A DNA stretch of 64,000 nt from Maratus speciosus (taxonomy: Eukaryota; Arthropoda; Arachnida; Araneae; Salticidae): the NCBI GenBank assembly GCA_963932465.1, contig OZ010786.1, positions 594,259,038-594,323,037 on the forward strand, given 5' to 3'. The notes under the pieces are model-generated. The model was not told where the DNA came from, did not search any database, and saw nothing but the letters and a program-made list of their open reading frames with translations. Both the position numbers and the translations under genes were made by a program. Position 1 is the first letter of the stretch, and every line of letters begins with the position of its first letter. Shown here piece by piece: positions 54,570-64,000 of the stretch.

Positions 54570-56040
54570 CATATAGATATATATAAATTTATAAACTAGC
54601 AAAAGCTTTGTTTGGATTTGCGAAACCTTGTTTAGAAAGATAAATATTTGAAAGTAACAATATTTTTTTTGTATTATTTTTGCATCTTTATCAAGCAAAA
54701 CCTTTATTTTATGTATTGGCGCATTTTAATTTTAGAAATGTAAATTCAGCCAAATAACTAAGATTTGCCTCGGAATTTTTTATTTATGATATAACGAATT
54801 TAGCAATTAATTTTATTTATTTCAATTCTTTTGTTGTCTCTTTATACAAAATAATTAATTAACAAAAATTAACAAAATAATTAACCCATAATATTTAAAA
54901 TGCTTTTAAAATGCGTAAGTACCGCCTGCGTAAATGATTTCAAATAATAAGAAGAAATTGTGTATTTGAATTCTTAACACTGAAAAATACTTTTATAATT
55001 GAATGTAAATAATTGAATTATCACAAATTTTAATTCATTAAAAATATGCTATAATTTTCATAAAAAAGCTATTTTAAAAATGTCATAAAAGAATCTGTGA
55101 AACTATTTAATTAATCATGATTCTATCTATAATTACTAACTCCATGATTTATTTTTTCTTCTGAAAATAGACGTGTTTCATTTTTTATTTGCAAAAATGC
55201 GTCCGTGATGGAAAAACATGTAAAATAAATTGATTAAATTTATAAAATTTTTAAGGTTATTCTGTAAATAATAATAATAATAATAATAATAATGTGCAAA
55301 TCTACAGATTATAATTTATTTTTATGTTTAATTTCAAGTCAAAATACTGAATAATATTTTTTTCTAAAGTGTACGACAAAACATAATTTGTGTAGCCTAG
55401 TAGAGGATTCTCTTCGCTCATCCTAATAAAGACTGTACTAAAGTAGAGTGGTGTTTTTTAAACTGATATAACAAGCCAACAGTGGCAGGTATTATCGCTA
55501 TTCTTACAGAATATTACTGTATGACATAAGGAATTATTATACTATTCTTTCTAGCGTTAGTAAAATGTTTGCAACAGATAGGTTGACTTGGTGATCAAAA
55601 TAACCTTATAATTCCAAAATAAAAACTCATTTTCTTCGCATTCAAACATTTAAAAAGAATGAATGGTAAAAACTACGTGAACTTTCATCCATCTCTATAC
55701 AACAACATGGCCATCTTTACAGTTTGAGACAGCATATCGACACATATTTGTGACATTCGGTATTCAAACAAGTGTGTAAACTAAAGAATATTGCTGCTTG
55801 AAACATAAAGCTTCTTTAAGAATAACTTTAAAGTGTCCGTCATTCGGTTATTAATAAATACAAGGGTTAAACTCGGGCTTACCTGGTTACAGAATGTAGA
55901 TGAAACCTTCTGATGTACCAACATATTTTTTTCTCTGTGTATACTAAAGACAGAGAGATGAATAACACATTTTTCGAAAGGTTTTGCAAACGGCTTTTGA
56001 CTTACTTACATAAACAAAATTACAAATTTATATAAAAATT
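54570..56040. other. AT-rich stretch, simple repeats only
   Basis: An AAT/ATA trinucleotide repeat at 55266-55293. Nothing else was recognised. Confidence 0.45.
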
Positions 56041-56064
56041 AATGGAAAAACGTATTAGTCCAAG

Positions 56065-56492
56065 AGCTGTTAAACATCTTAGGGAAGGTATTTGAGGCAC
56101 CCTGAAAATTTGTGCAACACTTCTTTTGTAATGTCTGAATACAAAATCGAATGTCTGGCTGAAGGATCGTGGCCCAAAAACTGTGCCAGGCACGTGCCAA
56201 GTGCCATTTATTGACTACCCCCAAAAAAAGGTATTTGAGGCACGCTGAGATTGAGACAGAATAATATTTATACTTAGAAAAAAAATATTTTGAAAATTAC
56301 AGACACTTTAGTCGGCACAAAAACTGTGCCATACACGTGTCAAGTGCCAAATGGCACTTGACTCGTGTCTGGCACAGTTTTGGGCCGCGATACTTCAGCC
56401 AGACATTCGATTTTGTATACAGGCATTACAACAGCAGTGTTGCACAAATTTTCAGGGTGCCTCAAATACCTACTCAAAAATGTTCAACAGCT
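56065..56492. repeat. inverted repeat, arms about 145 bp
   Basis: 56065-56209 and 56349-56492 are complementary (GGTATTTGAGGCACCCTGAA, ACAAAATCGAATGTCTGGCT, CAAGTGCCATTT). A further fragment, GTATTTGAGGCAC.CTGA, occurs at 56230, and an extra TGTCAAGTGCCAAA lies before the right arm, so the locus has been rearranged. The similar short peptides readable on opposite strands follow from the inversion. Confidence 0.78.
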
Positions 56493-56991
56493 CTCCTACT
56501 ATATTGGCAAATAAACTCAAAGATTACAGCGAAAAAGCCTCGCAAGGATCTGTTTCCTTTTTCTTTTATATTCTAGCAGATTTTTTTTTTATTTAATATC
56601 TTTTTTCAGCGCATACTAACAATATTAAATATCATTTTAAATGATAAATAGGAGCAAAGTGTTAAAATACAGTTTTGAAGCTTTAATAGCAATACTACCG
56701 TATTGGACTCGGGAGAGGAGTTAACAACCGAATAAATTGCATTAATTAGAATCAGCCATAATGATCATTTTAGTCAATTAAGCGTATTCGTTTACAATTC
56801 TTAAATGTCTGTTTTATTTTTATTTTGCTTTTTTATTCATTGATTGACGTTTTAATTTTGTTATGGAATACAAGCTGGAAACAAATGCTGAGCTATTTAT
56901 ATTAATTTAAGTGCAAACGGATTTGCCTTTCGTAATCGTTTGCAAGCGATAGAGATGAATTTAAAAAAAATGTGTTTGAAAATCACTTTAA

Positions 56992-57144
56992 CATAGCTGC
57001 CAACCTCTACGCTTTTTTGCTACCACTAAAATTCAGAAGATATTTTCGTCTTCTTTAATCTTGATATTTCGACCATTAAATAAGGCAATATTTACAAGAA
57101 AATTTTAGTGGTAGGAAGAAAGCGTAAAGGTTGGCAGCTATGCG
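56992..57144. mobile_element. 153-bp hairpin MITE flanked by TTAA
   Basis: TTAA at 56988-56991 and 57145-57148. Arms CATAGCTGCCAACCTCTACG / CGTAAAGGTTGGCAGCTATG, and inner GCTACCACTAAAATT / AATTTTAGTGGTAGG. Confidence 0.85.
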
Positions 57145-57233
57145 TTAAAAACAATAAAAATTGAGTAAATATCAATACAGTTTTTTTTTTTAAATTGTGT
57201 TACAGTTTTCAAGCCAAATTGCAATTGAAAGTA

Positions 57234-57300
57234 CAGTAGAACCACTTTTATCCGAAACTCTTTTAACCGAAGCTCTCGGTTAACCAAAATCCATTTTTTA
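57234..57300 (+). other. pogo/Tigger-like left terminus (solo)
   Basis: ACAGTAGAACCACTTTTATC followed by CGAAACTC resembles the outer end of pogo-type elements. No right end was found nearby, and no transposase follows. Confidence 0.35.
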
Positions 57301-57889
57301 AACTTTTCTTTTTTTTACCATCACAATCCATTTTGTATATCAATATTTCAAGTGATATATATATATATATACCCTATATTTATAAAATCCTAATGAAACG
57401 AATTTATGAAACGGATATATAAAACGACTGAAATGTATCGAATTTATGAAACGATTCTATGAAACGACTGATTAAACAACTGATTATGTTTCGCGGCAAT
57501 TTCTCCTAAAATATGGAATACTTTGCGATGAAATTAACACCAAAAATCCGTATTGATCCGCAGATCTCAAAACTGGTATTATAATTATTAAATTAGAATT
57601 AGTTTTCGAAATATTATTTTTTTTCTAATTTTAAATACTTTTTTCTAATGATGGTAACTCAAATTTTAATCATAACAGCTATTTTTTTCCTATTTTAGAA
57701 AAGGTTATTATTTTAAACTAATTTGACGACCAGTTTGGCCTCCCTTAAATGTATCCTAAGAACAATGCTTTTTTTATTATTTCCTTATCATTTTAATTAA
57801 TTCAAAACTTTCATTTAAAACTGAAAAATTTAAAATCAGTGGCTTTCATTTCTTTCTTTTTTTAAAACGAAACGAAAAGAACAATATTA

Positions 57890-58446
57890 GGCGCAGATGT
57901 CATATACGCACCGGGTACCTAAATGGTGTCAAAACTTCGTTATTTTGCCTGACATGGTAACCCGGCTATTGTTGCTTATTTATTGATAAATGTTTATTTA
58001 CATTCATTTTCTTTTTATTTAAAAGAAATTTTATAAATTGTTTTGTTCTATAGTTATTAATTATTATTTTTTTTATTTATTGTTATTTCATTTTAAAAAT
58101 ACATATGTAACTGGTATTCGAAAACGAGGTTTTCGCCAAATTGTCATTAAAAAAAATCACGCCAAACCCGATTAAATAATGCAACAATTCCTGACATTTA
58201 ATTTCAAATTCAAAGCAATGTTTTAATGGTACTACAAATGGCACAGATGTCATACACGGTGTCAAATATTGGCGCGATTTTTTCCGTTGCCAATTTGGCG
58301 AAAACATCAATAGCATAAACAACATCATGCGGGTTTCCATATCAAGCAAATTAACGACACTTTGGAGTCAGTTAAGTACCCGTTGCGTATATGACATTGG
58401 CGTCAGAAAAAAATCTCTCCAATATGCGTATATGACATCTGTGGCC
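57890..58446. mobile_element. 557-bp element with GATGTCATATACGC repeats
   Basis: Left GGCGCAGATGTCATATACGC and right GCGTATATGACATCTGTGGC form the ends. Further copies of the word lie at 58243 (CAGATGTCATACACGG) and 58387 (GCGTATATGACATTGGCG). CGGGTACCTAA and TTAAGTACCCG are subterminal and inverted. Superfamily not recognised; target duplication unclear. Confidence 0.55.
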
Positions 58447-58633
58447 TACAAATTTGTTATCCTGTCGACCAATTTCGCCAAATTATATAAATCGCCAAAC
58501 CACTCACCAAATTATACAAATTGACGTAATTTTTATTTTAAATAACGAAAGAACAAATAAATTAGTATAACATTAATAAAAATAAAAATGAAACGTCATA
58601 ATAAAATTCACTTGATGGCGTAAACACTTGTAC

Positions 58634-58799
58634 AGGGCTCGCACCGTTCCTAAAATTTTCGCAATATGCTACCAGTATTTTAAATAAGAATTCTTTGTGG
58701 TAAATTCCTTTAAAATCTAAATAGTTATTACAACAAGTTATTATCGTTTTTATTTAGTGGTAGCAAAGTACGAAAATTTTAGGAACGGTGCGAGCCCTG
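58634..58799. mobile_element. 166-bp hairpin MITE with 6-bp duplication
   Basis: Ends CAGGGCTCGCACCGTTCC / GGAACGGTGCGAGCCCTG (perfect), flanked by CTTGTA on both sides. Inner GCTACCAGTATTTT / TTAGTGGTAGC. Confidence 0.88.
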
Positions 58800-59149
58800 C
58801 TTGTATCTTCCTTACAGTCAAGCGAATGTAACATTTACGATCAATCATTAATGGCTTTTAATCTTATAGTCTGGCGATAGATTTTTGGTGGATGGGGTAA
58901 CCAAGTAGTACCGTTTTAATTTACCACTCGAAAAATAAAAAAAAATGCTAACAGGCGAGTTAAAGAAAGCTACTGGCGAGATTTGCACCCGGATAACATA
59001 AAAGTACCAAAAATTCTTTGCGATCATGGCAACTTTTATGAAGTATTATTCGAAAAAAATTACTTTGATTCTTTAATAAAAATGGAAACCTTTCTTATGA
59101 AAAGCAAAAGGTTGTAATTGTTTATGGCAGTGACATGACTTGGACTACT

Positions 59150-59312
59150 CAGAGCCTGATTTCCTACGGGGCAAATTCCTACCACTAAAAATAAACAGAA
59201 AATTTTGCCTCATTCATGGCAGAAATTTTACATGAATACGGCGTTTAGATAAGTCGAACTTTTCTTTTAAAATTTATTGGTGTCAGTGTGCCCCGTTGGT
59301 AATCAGGCCCTG
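59150..59312. mobile_element. 163-bp hAT-type hairpin MITE with perfect 8-bp duplication
   Basis: GGACTACT at 59142-59149 and 59313-59320. Ends CAGAGCCTGATTTCC / GGTAATCAGGCCCTG. Inner TTCCTACCACTAAAAA / AATTTATTGGTG. An 8-bp duplication and CAGxG start are hAT features (known). Confidence 0.85.
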
Positions 59313-59564
59313 GGACTACTATAATATAAGTGAAATGATTGCGATAGAATAATATTTGGCGACTTATCACACCTGTAGCTTGCTAACATTAAAGTAATAA
59401 AATGTTCACCTGGAATATAAAAAGCGAAGGCCCCGAAACTGTTGATGATAATCACATGACTCAGGCTATTATTATAGATTGTTTTCAATTATAATAACAG
59501 CGAAAACATAATTTCCTAACGATTAAAAATTTATTGAAAAAAAAAAACTTTAAAATTACTATTA

Positions 59565-59752
59565 AATGAGTACGTGTTAAGAGTAGGAAAATATTGAAAA
59601 TTATGTGTTGAAAATTGTATTTACACGTGAATATTAAAATAGAAAGGAAATAAAAGGAAAATTTTCATACCAATATTCTCATGCCAATGTGGCATTTTAG
59701 AATTAGAATTATGTGGTCCAAAAATGAACCACCGCCCTTGAAGGGTTTAAAG
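59565..59752. mobile_element. family A MITE fragment
   Basis: The right end ACCGCCCTTGAAGGGTTTAA, preceded by TTATGTGGTCC..GGACCACC-like sequence, matches the right end of 52393-52604. The left end is not preserved. Confidence 0.45.
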
Positions 59753-59810
59753 CAGTAAATTTTAGTAATTGTAGTAAATTGTATTATGTCAATCATTTTA
59801 TAACGCCGAT

Positions 59811-60123
59811 AAAAAATACCGGAAGACAAAGACTCTGTTTACTTAATTCATTTTACTTTAGCTTTTTTTCAAATGTTTAACTTACCTTCTTTAACCAAAC
59901 ACGAAAACTACCATTGGGATGTCTTAACAGCAACTGATTCTACCTTTAATTCTTGCAATCAAAGGGAATTGGAAACCCGTTTACAGGGAGATCGCTACAG
60001 GTTTTTTTAGTATAATTCAATCTTCTCTAATCTTTTTAAAACCAATCAGATTAGCGTGCTTTTAGATTCTGCAGATTGAACGGGGGTTGGCGAGCGTAGC
60101 TTGCAGGGGGTAGAGCCCCCTAG
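59811..60123 (+). mobile_element. Helitron 3' portion (non-autonomous), copy 2
   Basis: It aligns with the minus strand of 42264-42586 and ends in the hairpin GGGGGTAGAGCCCCC (60106-60120) and CTAG followed by T, as in Helitrons. GGCGAGCGTAGCTTGC precedes the hairpin. No Rep/helicase coding sequence. The 5' TC end was not located. Confidence 0.8.
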
Positions 60124-60142
60124 TATATATATATATACATAT

Positions 60143-60185
<43 letters not shown>

Positions 60186-60186
60186 T
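60124..60186. repeat. TA and GATA microsatellite
   Basis: TATATATATATA followed by about ten GATA units, directly after the Helitron end. Confidence 0.92.
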
Positions 60187-60378
60187 TTGCATAGTATAAC
60201 TGTGGTCAATACCTAACCGGTTAAGAAAGTGGAAGTAATAAGAAAATCATTAAAAGTAAAATCGGATAAGTAAAACTAGCCCGGTTATATATCATGCTCA
60301 GCTATCCTAAACAAAAATTCATTTAAAAAAAATTAAATGCATGCGAGATATTTGGAAATAACTTTCACATAGTCTTAA

Positions 60379-60460
60379 CATTAGCGTTCCAATTTCTTCG
60401 CGGGAATACTTGGCTCTTACGAGACTACGATAGTCGCGCGAAGACGCTCGCAAGCTAATG
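60379..60460. mobile_element. 82-bp TTAA mini-element
   Basis: TTAA at 60375-60378 and 60461-60464. Ends CATTAGCGTTCC / CGCTCGCAAGCTAATG. A similar left end (TTTAACATTAGC) occurs alone at 60975. Confidence 0.65.
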
Positions 60461-61090
60461 TTAAACCAATAACAAAGTACTTTTAAAATTTTTCATTTTC
60501 ATTTCGATATTTTTAAATTATTTTTTTTTTTCAAAGGACATCTGAGGTCGATTTCCAATCGGATACTTTGTTGCTTTTTCGATTTTGGTTGCTGTTATTT
60601 TTAATCAGAATACTTCAACTTTCGGAACCGGTTCCGAAATAAAAAGTGAACTCATTAAAAACAATGGTCTGCAACAATGATCGACAAAGTGAAAAAATCT
60701 CCTTTACAGATCTGTTTATCCTATTAAAAGAGGGTTCATAAGCATCAAGGGATTCGTGAAATTTTAGGTGTTTTAGTACCGGAAATATTGTAAAGTGCTG
60801 TTCGGTATATCTGAAGATAGAATTTATTTTCATTAAATGAGGCAAATATAACTTTACAAAAATTCAGATTAAGGTACTTGAAAGACTTTGAAGCGTGCGA
60901 ACCCTGTAAAATGAATAAATAATAAAAATATTGAAATGTAAACGGGAAATGTGTAAAGAACTTTGCCTTTGGTTTAACATTAGCTTTCGACCGTCTTCAT
61001 GTGACCAGTGAAGGCTCTAAATATTAAAAAATATATTGAAGCAAGTGATTTACCCATAGTGAAAAAAAAATCATTTAGTAGCAACTTTAA

Positions 61091-61320
61091 TGCTCTCGCT
61101 GCGCAACCTGAGATATTTGCGAGCATGCATTTTTCCATCTAATTAATACTATTTGGTTATTCCAACCAGTTATTTTTGGGGGGAAACTTTATCTGATTTA
61201 ATCAGGACATTTTTCCCGATTACGATTGTCAAAAATTTCTGCTTTAAAGAACCGGTGATAAAAGATTAAAAATTCTGTAAAAGACGCTCATCGTGAAGAA
61301 TTACTTACGCAGTGAGAGGG
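61091..61320. mobile_element. TTAA-type MITE, family B, copy 3
   Basis: TTAA at 61087-61090 and 61321-61324. Ends TGCTCTCGCTGCGCAACC / ACTTACGCAGTGAGAGGG. 230 bp, highly similar to 29765-29993. Confidence 0.9.
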
Positions 61321-61329
61321 TTAAATCGA

Positions 61330-61970
61330 TGGAAGTGAAAAAGGATGAAAATTAGAGAAAAAAGAATATCAATTTATATAGTTTATTTAAAAAATAAATA
61401 AATGCATATAAGGAAGCTTATTTTTATTTTTATATATGATGTTGCATGTTCAATATTTTAAAACAATATATAGATAAAAATAAATACAAAATATTTCTTC
61501 AACATAACTAAATTTCCACTTTATTTGCAAACTTAATCTTTAATATCATGTTCTTGAAATGCATCTTGTTATTTAAACTGCACTTCTGCTTCACTGATAA
61601 TAATTTTTCGAGGATTTAAGTATTATTCATTTCAGTTCTGATATTATTATGAATATTTCATTACATTTCTATAAAGTTGTTGAAAGTTTATAAAATGTAA
61701 AGCGCAAAATATTTTCTGAAGCTTCAGTTTTTTTTTCTTTAAATACGATATACAATTCCATCTTGCAATATTTGTTTGGAACTTTAAAATAAACTGTGCT
61801 TATTTTAATTTAGCTTTTTGGAAAAGGCATAGACAAAAGTTTAAAATTAAATGTCTTCAGTGCATAAGTATCTGGAAGATCGAGCGTTGCTTTGTAATTA
61901 ATACTGTTTCTGAGTTAAGAAAAAAAAAATATTATTTATTTCTACATAATTCATACTATATCACTAGCTG
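61330..61970. other. AT-rich stretch with nothing recognised
   Basis: No feature could be supported. Confidence 0.45.
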
Positions 61971-61974
61971 CAAA

Positions 61975-62905
61975 AATTGGGTTGTGTCGTGTTTTTTGGT
62001 TGTGACAATTGATTCTTAAGTATTATGTAGCCCTGAATCAGAAAATGGTTTTCTTGTTTTTCATCACGTAAAATTTTTTTTTAAATCGAAAAACTTTAAT
62101 GTTAAAAAGTAAAAAAAATACCGAAAATCTGATATAAAATATATGTCATTGTTGTGTTTTTTAACTTTTGATAGCTGATTTGTATGTCTTTTTTTCCACT
62201 GAATCCGAGAATGACCTCCATTTTTAACCATTACGTCACGTTATTTGTGTATCTTGAATTCCAAAGTTAAAATGTTCAAAGTTAAAATTGAACAATCCCC
62301 ACCTCATCGGACTCCTGAGCTGTTTACATGTAAGAATCCAGTCTATAAGCCAAAAAATTGAATAAATTATTGAATAAAATAAAATAAAATTGCATAAAAA
62401 ATGTTTTACATATATACATATCAGATTTTCGGTATTATTTAACTTTGAAATTTTTCATTTGTGAAAAAGTCTGATGTGGTGGTTTAAAATGAAGGTCATT
62501 TTCAGATTCAGTGTTTAAAATTACATATAAATAGATTATCAAAAGTGAAAAATCACAACCATCTACTCTAATTTTAGTTTATTTGCTATTTTTTAACTTC
62601 GAAATTTACGATTTGCCAGACATTCCAACATTATGGTTAAAATTGAAGATAATTTTCAGATTCAACGCTAGAAAATACTTAAGAATCAATTATCAAAAGT
62701 TAAAAAACAACAATCTCCTCTATTTTTTAGTATCAGATATTCGCTATATTTTTACTTTTACAATTTGATATTTACGATTTGTTAAAATTCTTACTCGGTT
62801 AAAAATAATGGTCAATCTCGGATTCTGCACTAAAAAATTGATAGGAAGCAAATATTAAAAGGTAAAAAACGCAATCATCGTAGGCTTGAGTATTTAAGTA
62901 AAAAC
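61975..62905. repeat. degraded satellite, unit about 155 bp, with an internal inversion
   Basis: TATCAAAAGTTAAAAAACA-type words followed by CAATC.TC recur at about 62535, 62690 and 62848 on the plus strand and, reversed, near 61985 and 62150. CCGAAAATCTGATAT (62122) and ATATCAGATTTTCGG (62420) mark the inversion. Confidence 0.65.
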
Positions 62906-63550
62906 CTATTTTTATTTTTTATTTCTACATAACAACAGCATTTAAAGATTCTAAACCTTTATAATAACAAATACCGTCAATTATTTTTTGCGCACGCTAT
63001 TATACTTTGTTCATCCAACTTTACATGTTATCGAGATAAGAGTCAAGAGTTTTTGTTACGTTTCAGCTGTTGTAAAAATGGGTTTATTGACGGGGAATCC
63101 ACTGTGCAATAATGTGAGTGCGACGAGGATTTTGTTTTTAGTTTCGTCTTTTAACACTGAAAATTGCGAAACATTGCACTCCATACATAAATAAGATATG
63201 TATGGTACTTTACAGAAAAAAAAAACAAAGATCAATGGACTTAACCCACGAGTGGCAACAGCAACGCCTCTGCGAGAATTTTCCCTCTGAAACAGACTGT
63301 TTATTTGGACAAAGGGGAAACACTGTTAAAATTTTCTTACGGCTATTTGTATTTTTCTTCTGGTTAACCGCGACTGGCGCCACATGTATAAAGTCCCTGT
63401 AGTCACGTGTATTTTTTAAGTTCTGCTGATGCTATTATCGAAAAATTCGAATATAGGGTAAGGGAGTACACTGTGAGACAGCAACCACTTTGACATATAG
63501 TTGTAACTTTTTCTTCAAGCTGGCACACACACATAACGACCTCATCTTAT

Positions 63551-63863
63551 CACAATATTAAAATATTTATTTTCTTATAAGACGTTGTGAAAACAGATTA
63601 AAAGTAAACTAAAAATATATATTTACATGTTTCAACTCTTTTACCGAGTCTTCATCAGAATGTATAATCGAAAATCGTTTCGTTAAAATTTTCGGTTATA
63701 CAATCTGATGACGCATAGGCGTAAGAGTTAAAACATCTAAATATAGATTATTAATTTACTTTTAATGTGTTTTTATAACGTATTTTAAGCAAATAAATAT
63801 TTTAATATTGTGAAATGGTTAGTAGTGGGCAAAATTTTTGACTTATTAATCGTATTTACATTT
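63551..63863. mobile_element. foldback element with hammerhead-like arms, copy 2
   Basis: A perfect 13-bp direct repeat GACCTCATCTTAT flanks it (63538-63550, 63864-63876). Inverted arms of about 120 bp (CACAATATTAAAATATTTAT .. / ..AATATTTTAATATTGTG) enclose a short centre, with a one-sided tail of about 45 bp at 63819-63863. The left arm carries a well-formed hammerhead-like core on the minus strand; in the right arm it is degraded. No ORF. Same architecture as 33627-33922. Confidence 0.75.
63617..63668 (-). ncRNA. hammerhead-ribozyme-like motif
   Basis: On the minus strand CTGATGA (63659-63653), one extra A, then a stem GACTC/GAGTT, then GAAAC (63634-63630), then a minimal stem AC/GT around AT and the triplet GTA. 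Stem I pairs the bases before CTGATGA (TATACATT) with those after the triplet (AATATATA): three pairs, one mismatch, four pairs. This layout, with a very short stem III, resembles ribozymes of Penelope-like elements and retrozymes (known class). The extra base before stem II and the lack of a covariance-model score are caveats. Confidence 0.55.
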
Positions 63864-64000
63864 GACCTCATCTTATACAACACGTGGATGCAGTTTCGGC
63901 ATTTCAGTTACTCGTCCGACAAAATAGTAAATAATTCGTTATTTTATTGTGGTTAAAGATACATAAACGTCTATTTTAGAGTTTATTTCCTTCAATATGA

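Noticed and set aside
56039..56596. Similar short peptides on opposite strands (..QPDIRFCIQ..)
   Set aside because: They arise because the DNA is an inverted repeat. No start, length or domain supports a gene.
63690..63760. Right-arm copy of the hammerhead at 63 kb as a functional motif
   Set aside because: CTGATGA is present, but stem II does not pair with the partner strand and GAAAC has become AAAAC; a decayed copy.

Overview
The window is eukaryotic nuclear DNA. It is strongly AT-rich, full of homopolymer and TA tracts, and has no operon-like gene packing. It contains a Tc1/mariner-type transposase, a Jockey-type LINE ORF1, pogo-like transposase remains, tRNA-derived SINEs, Helitron 3' ends and many MITEs. 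An arthropod is most likely, and the style of the transposons suggests an arachnid such as a spider. That last step is inference from family resemblance, not proof. I find no host protein-coding gene, no free-standing tRNA or rRNA gene and no CRISPR array. Essentially all recognisable content is mobile or repetitive DNA.

Layout. 1-1000: C-terminal remains of a pogo-like transposase (minus strand), split by a 147-bp hairpin MITE. 1375-6660 and 15600-25500: about four diverged copies of a long repeat (here called R1), cut up by later insertions. 2967-3968: a run of three or four short elements flanked by TTAA. 9100-9996: a minisatellite of about 30 bp. 12301-13382: a 1.07-kb near-perfect palindrome flanked by TTAA. 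13407-14924: an element with repeats of a TAACTGGGAC-type motif. 17201-19016: a TIR element inserted at TA in one R1 copy, with the empty site preserved in another copy. 21989-23600: a complete mariner-like transposon with an intact 382-residue transposase ORF. 25690-27900: a Jockey-like ORF1 with no reverse transcriptase downstream. 28060-33290: tandem segmental duplications. 33627-33922 and 63551-63863: two foldback elements whose arms resemble hammerhead ribozymes and which have 12-13 bp target duplications. 34880-36150 and 43720-49010: copies of a second long repeat (R4), one in inverted orientation, carrying 450-bp TA-flanked MITEs; one of these MITEs has been split by a Mutator-like foldback with a 9-bp duplication. 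38251-41993: a 43-bp-repeat MITE, a SINE, a hAT element rich in CGGGCC, and adjacent TTAA elements. 49355-50850: a 147-bp satellite. 52269-54162: nested and abutting TTAA elements. 54211-61324: a second SINE, several MITEs and a Helitron 3' end. 61975-62905: a satellite of about 155 bp.

Two patterns stand out. First, about 25 short palindromic elements have unrelated outer inverted repeats but share an internal inverted motif, approximately ACCRGWATTTT, next to a core like AAATAAGGCAATATTTACGA. Several abut through a single shared TTAA. Second, the two hammerhead-like foldbacks share one architecture: two inverted ribozyme-like arms, a short one-sided tail and a 12-13 bp target duplication. 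This would fit short non-autonomous relatives of Penelope-like elements or retrozymes. The annotation was made by eye, so repeat borders are approximate unless a target duplication is stated.
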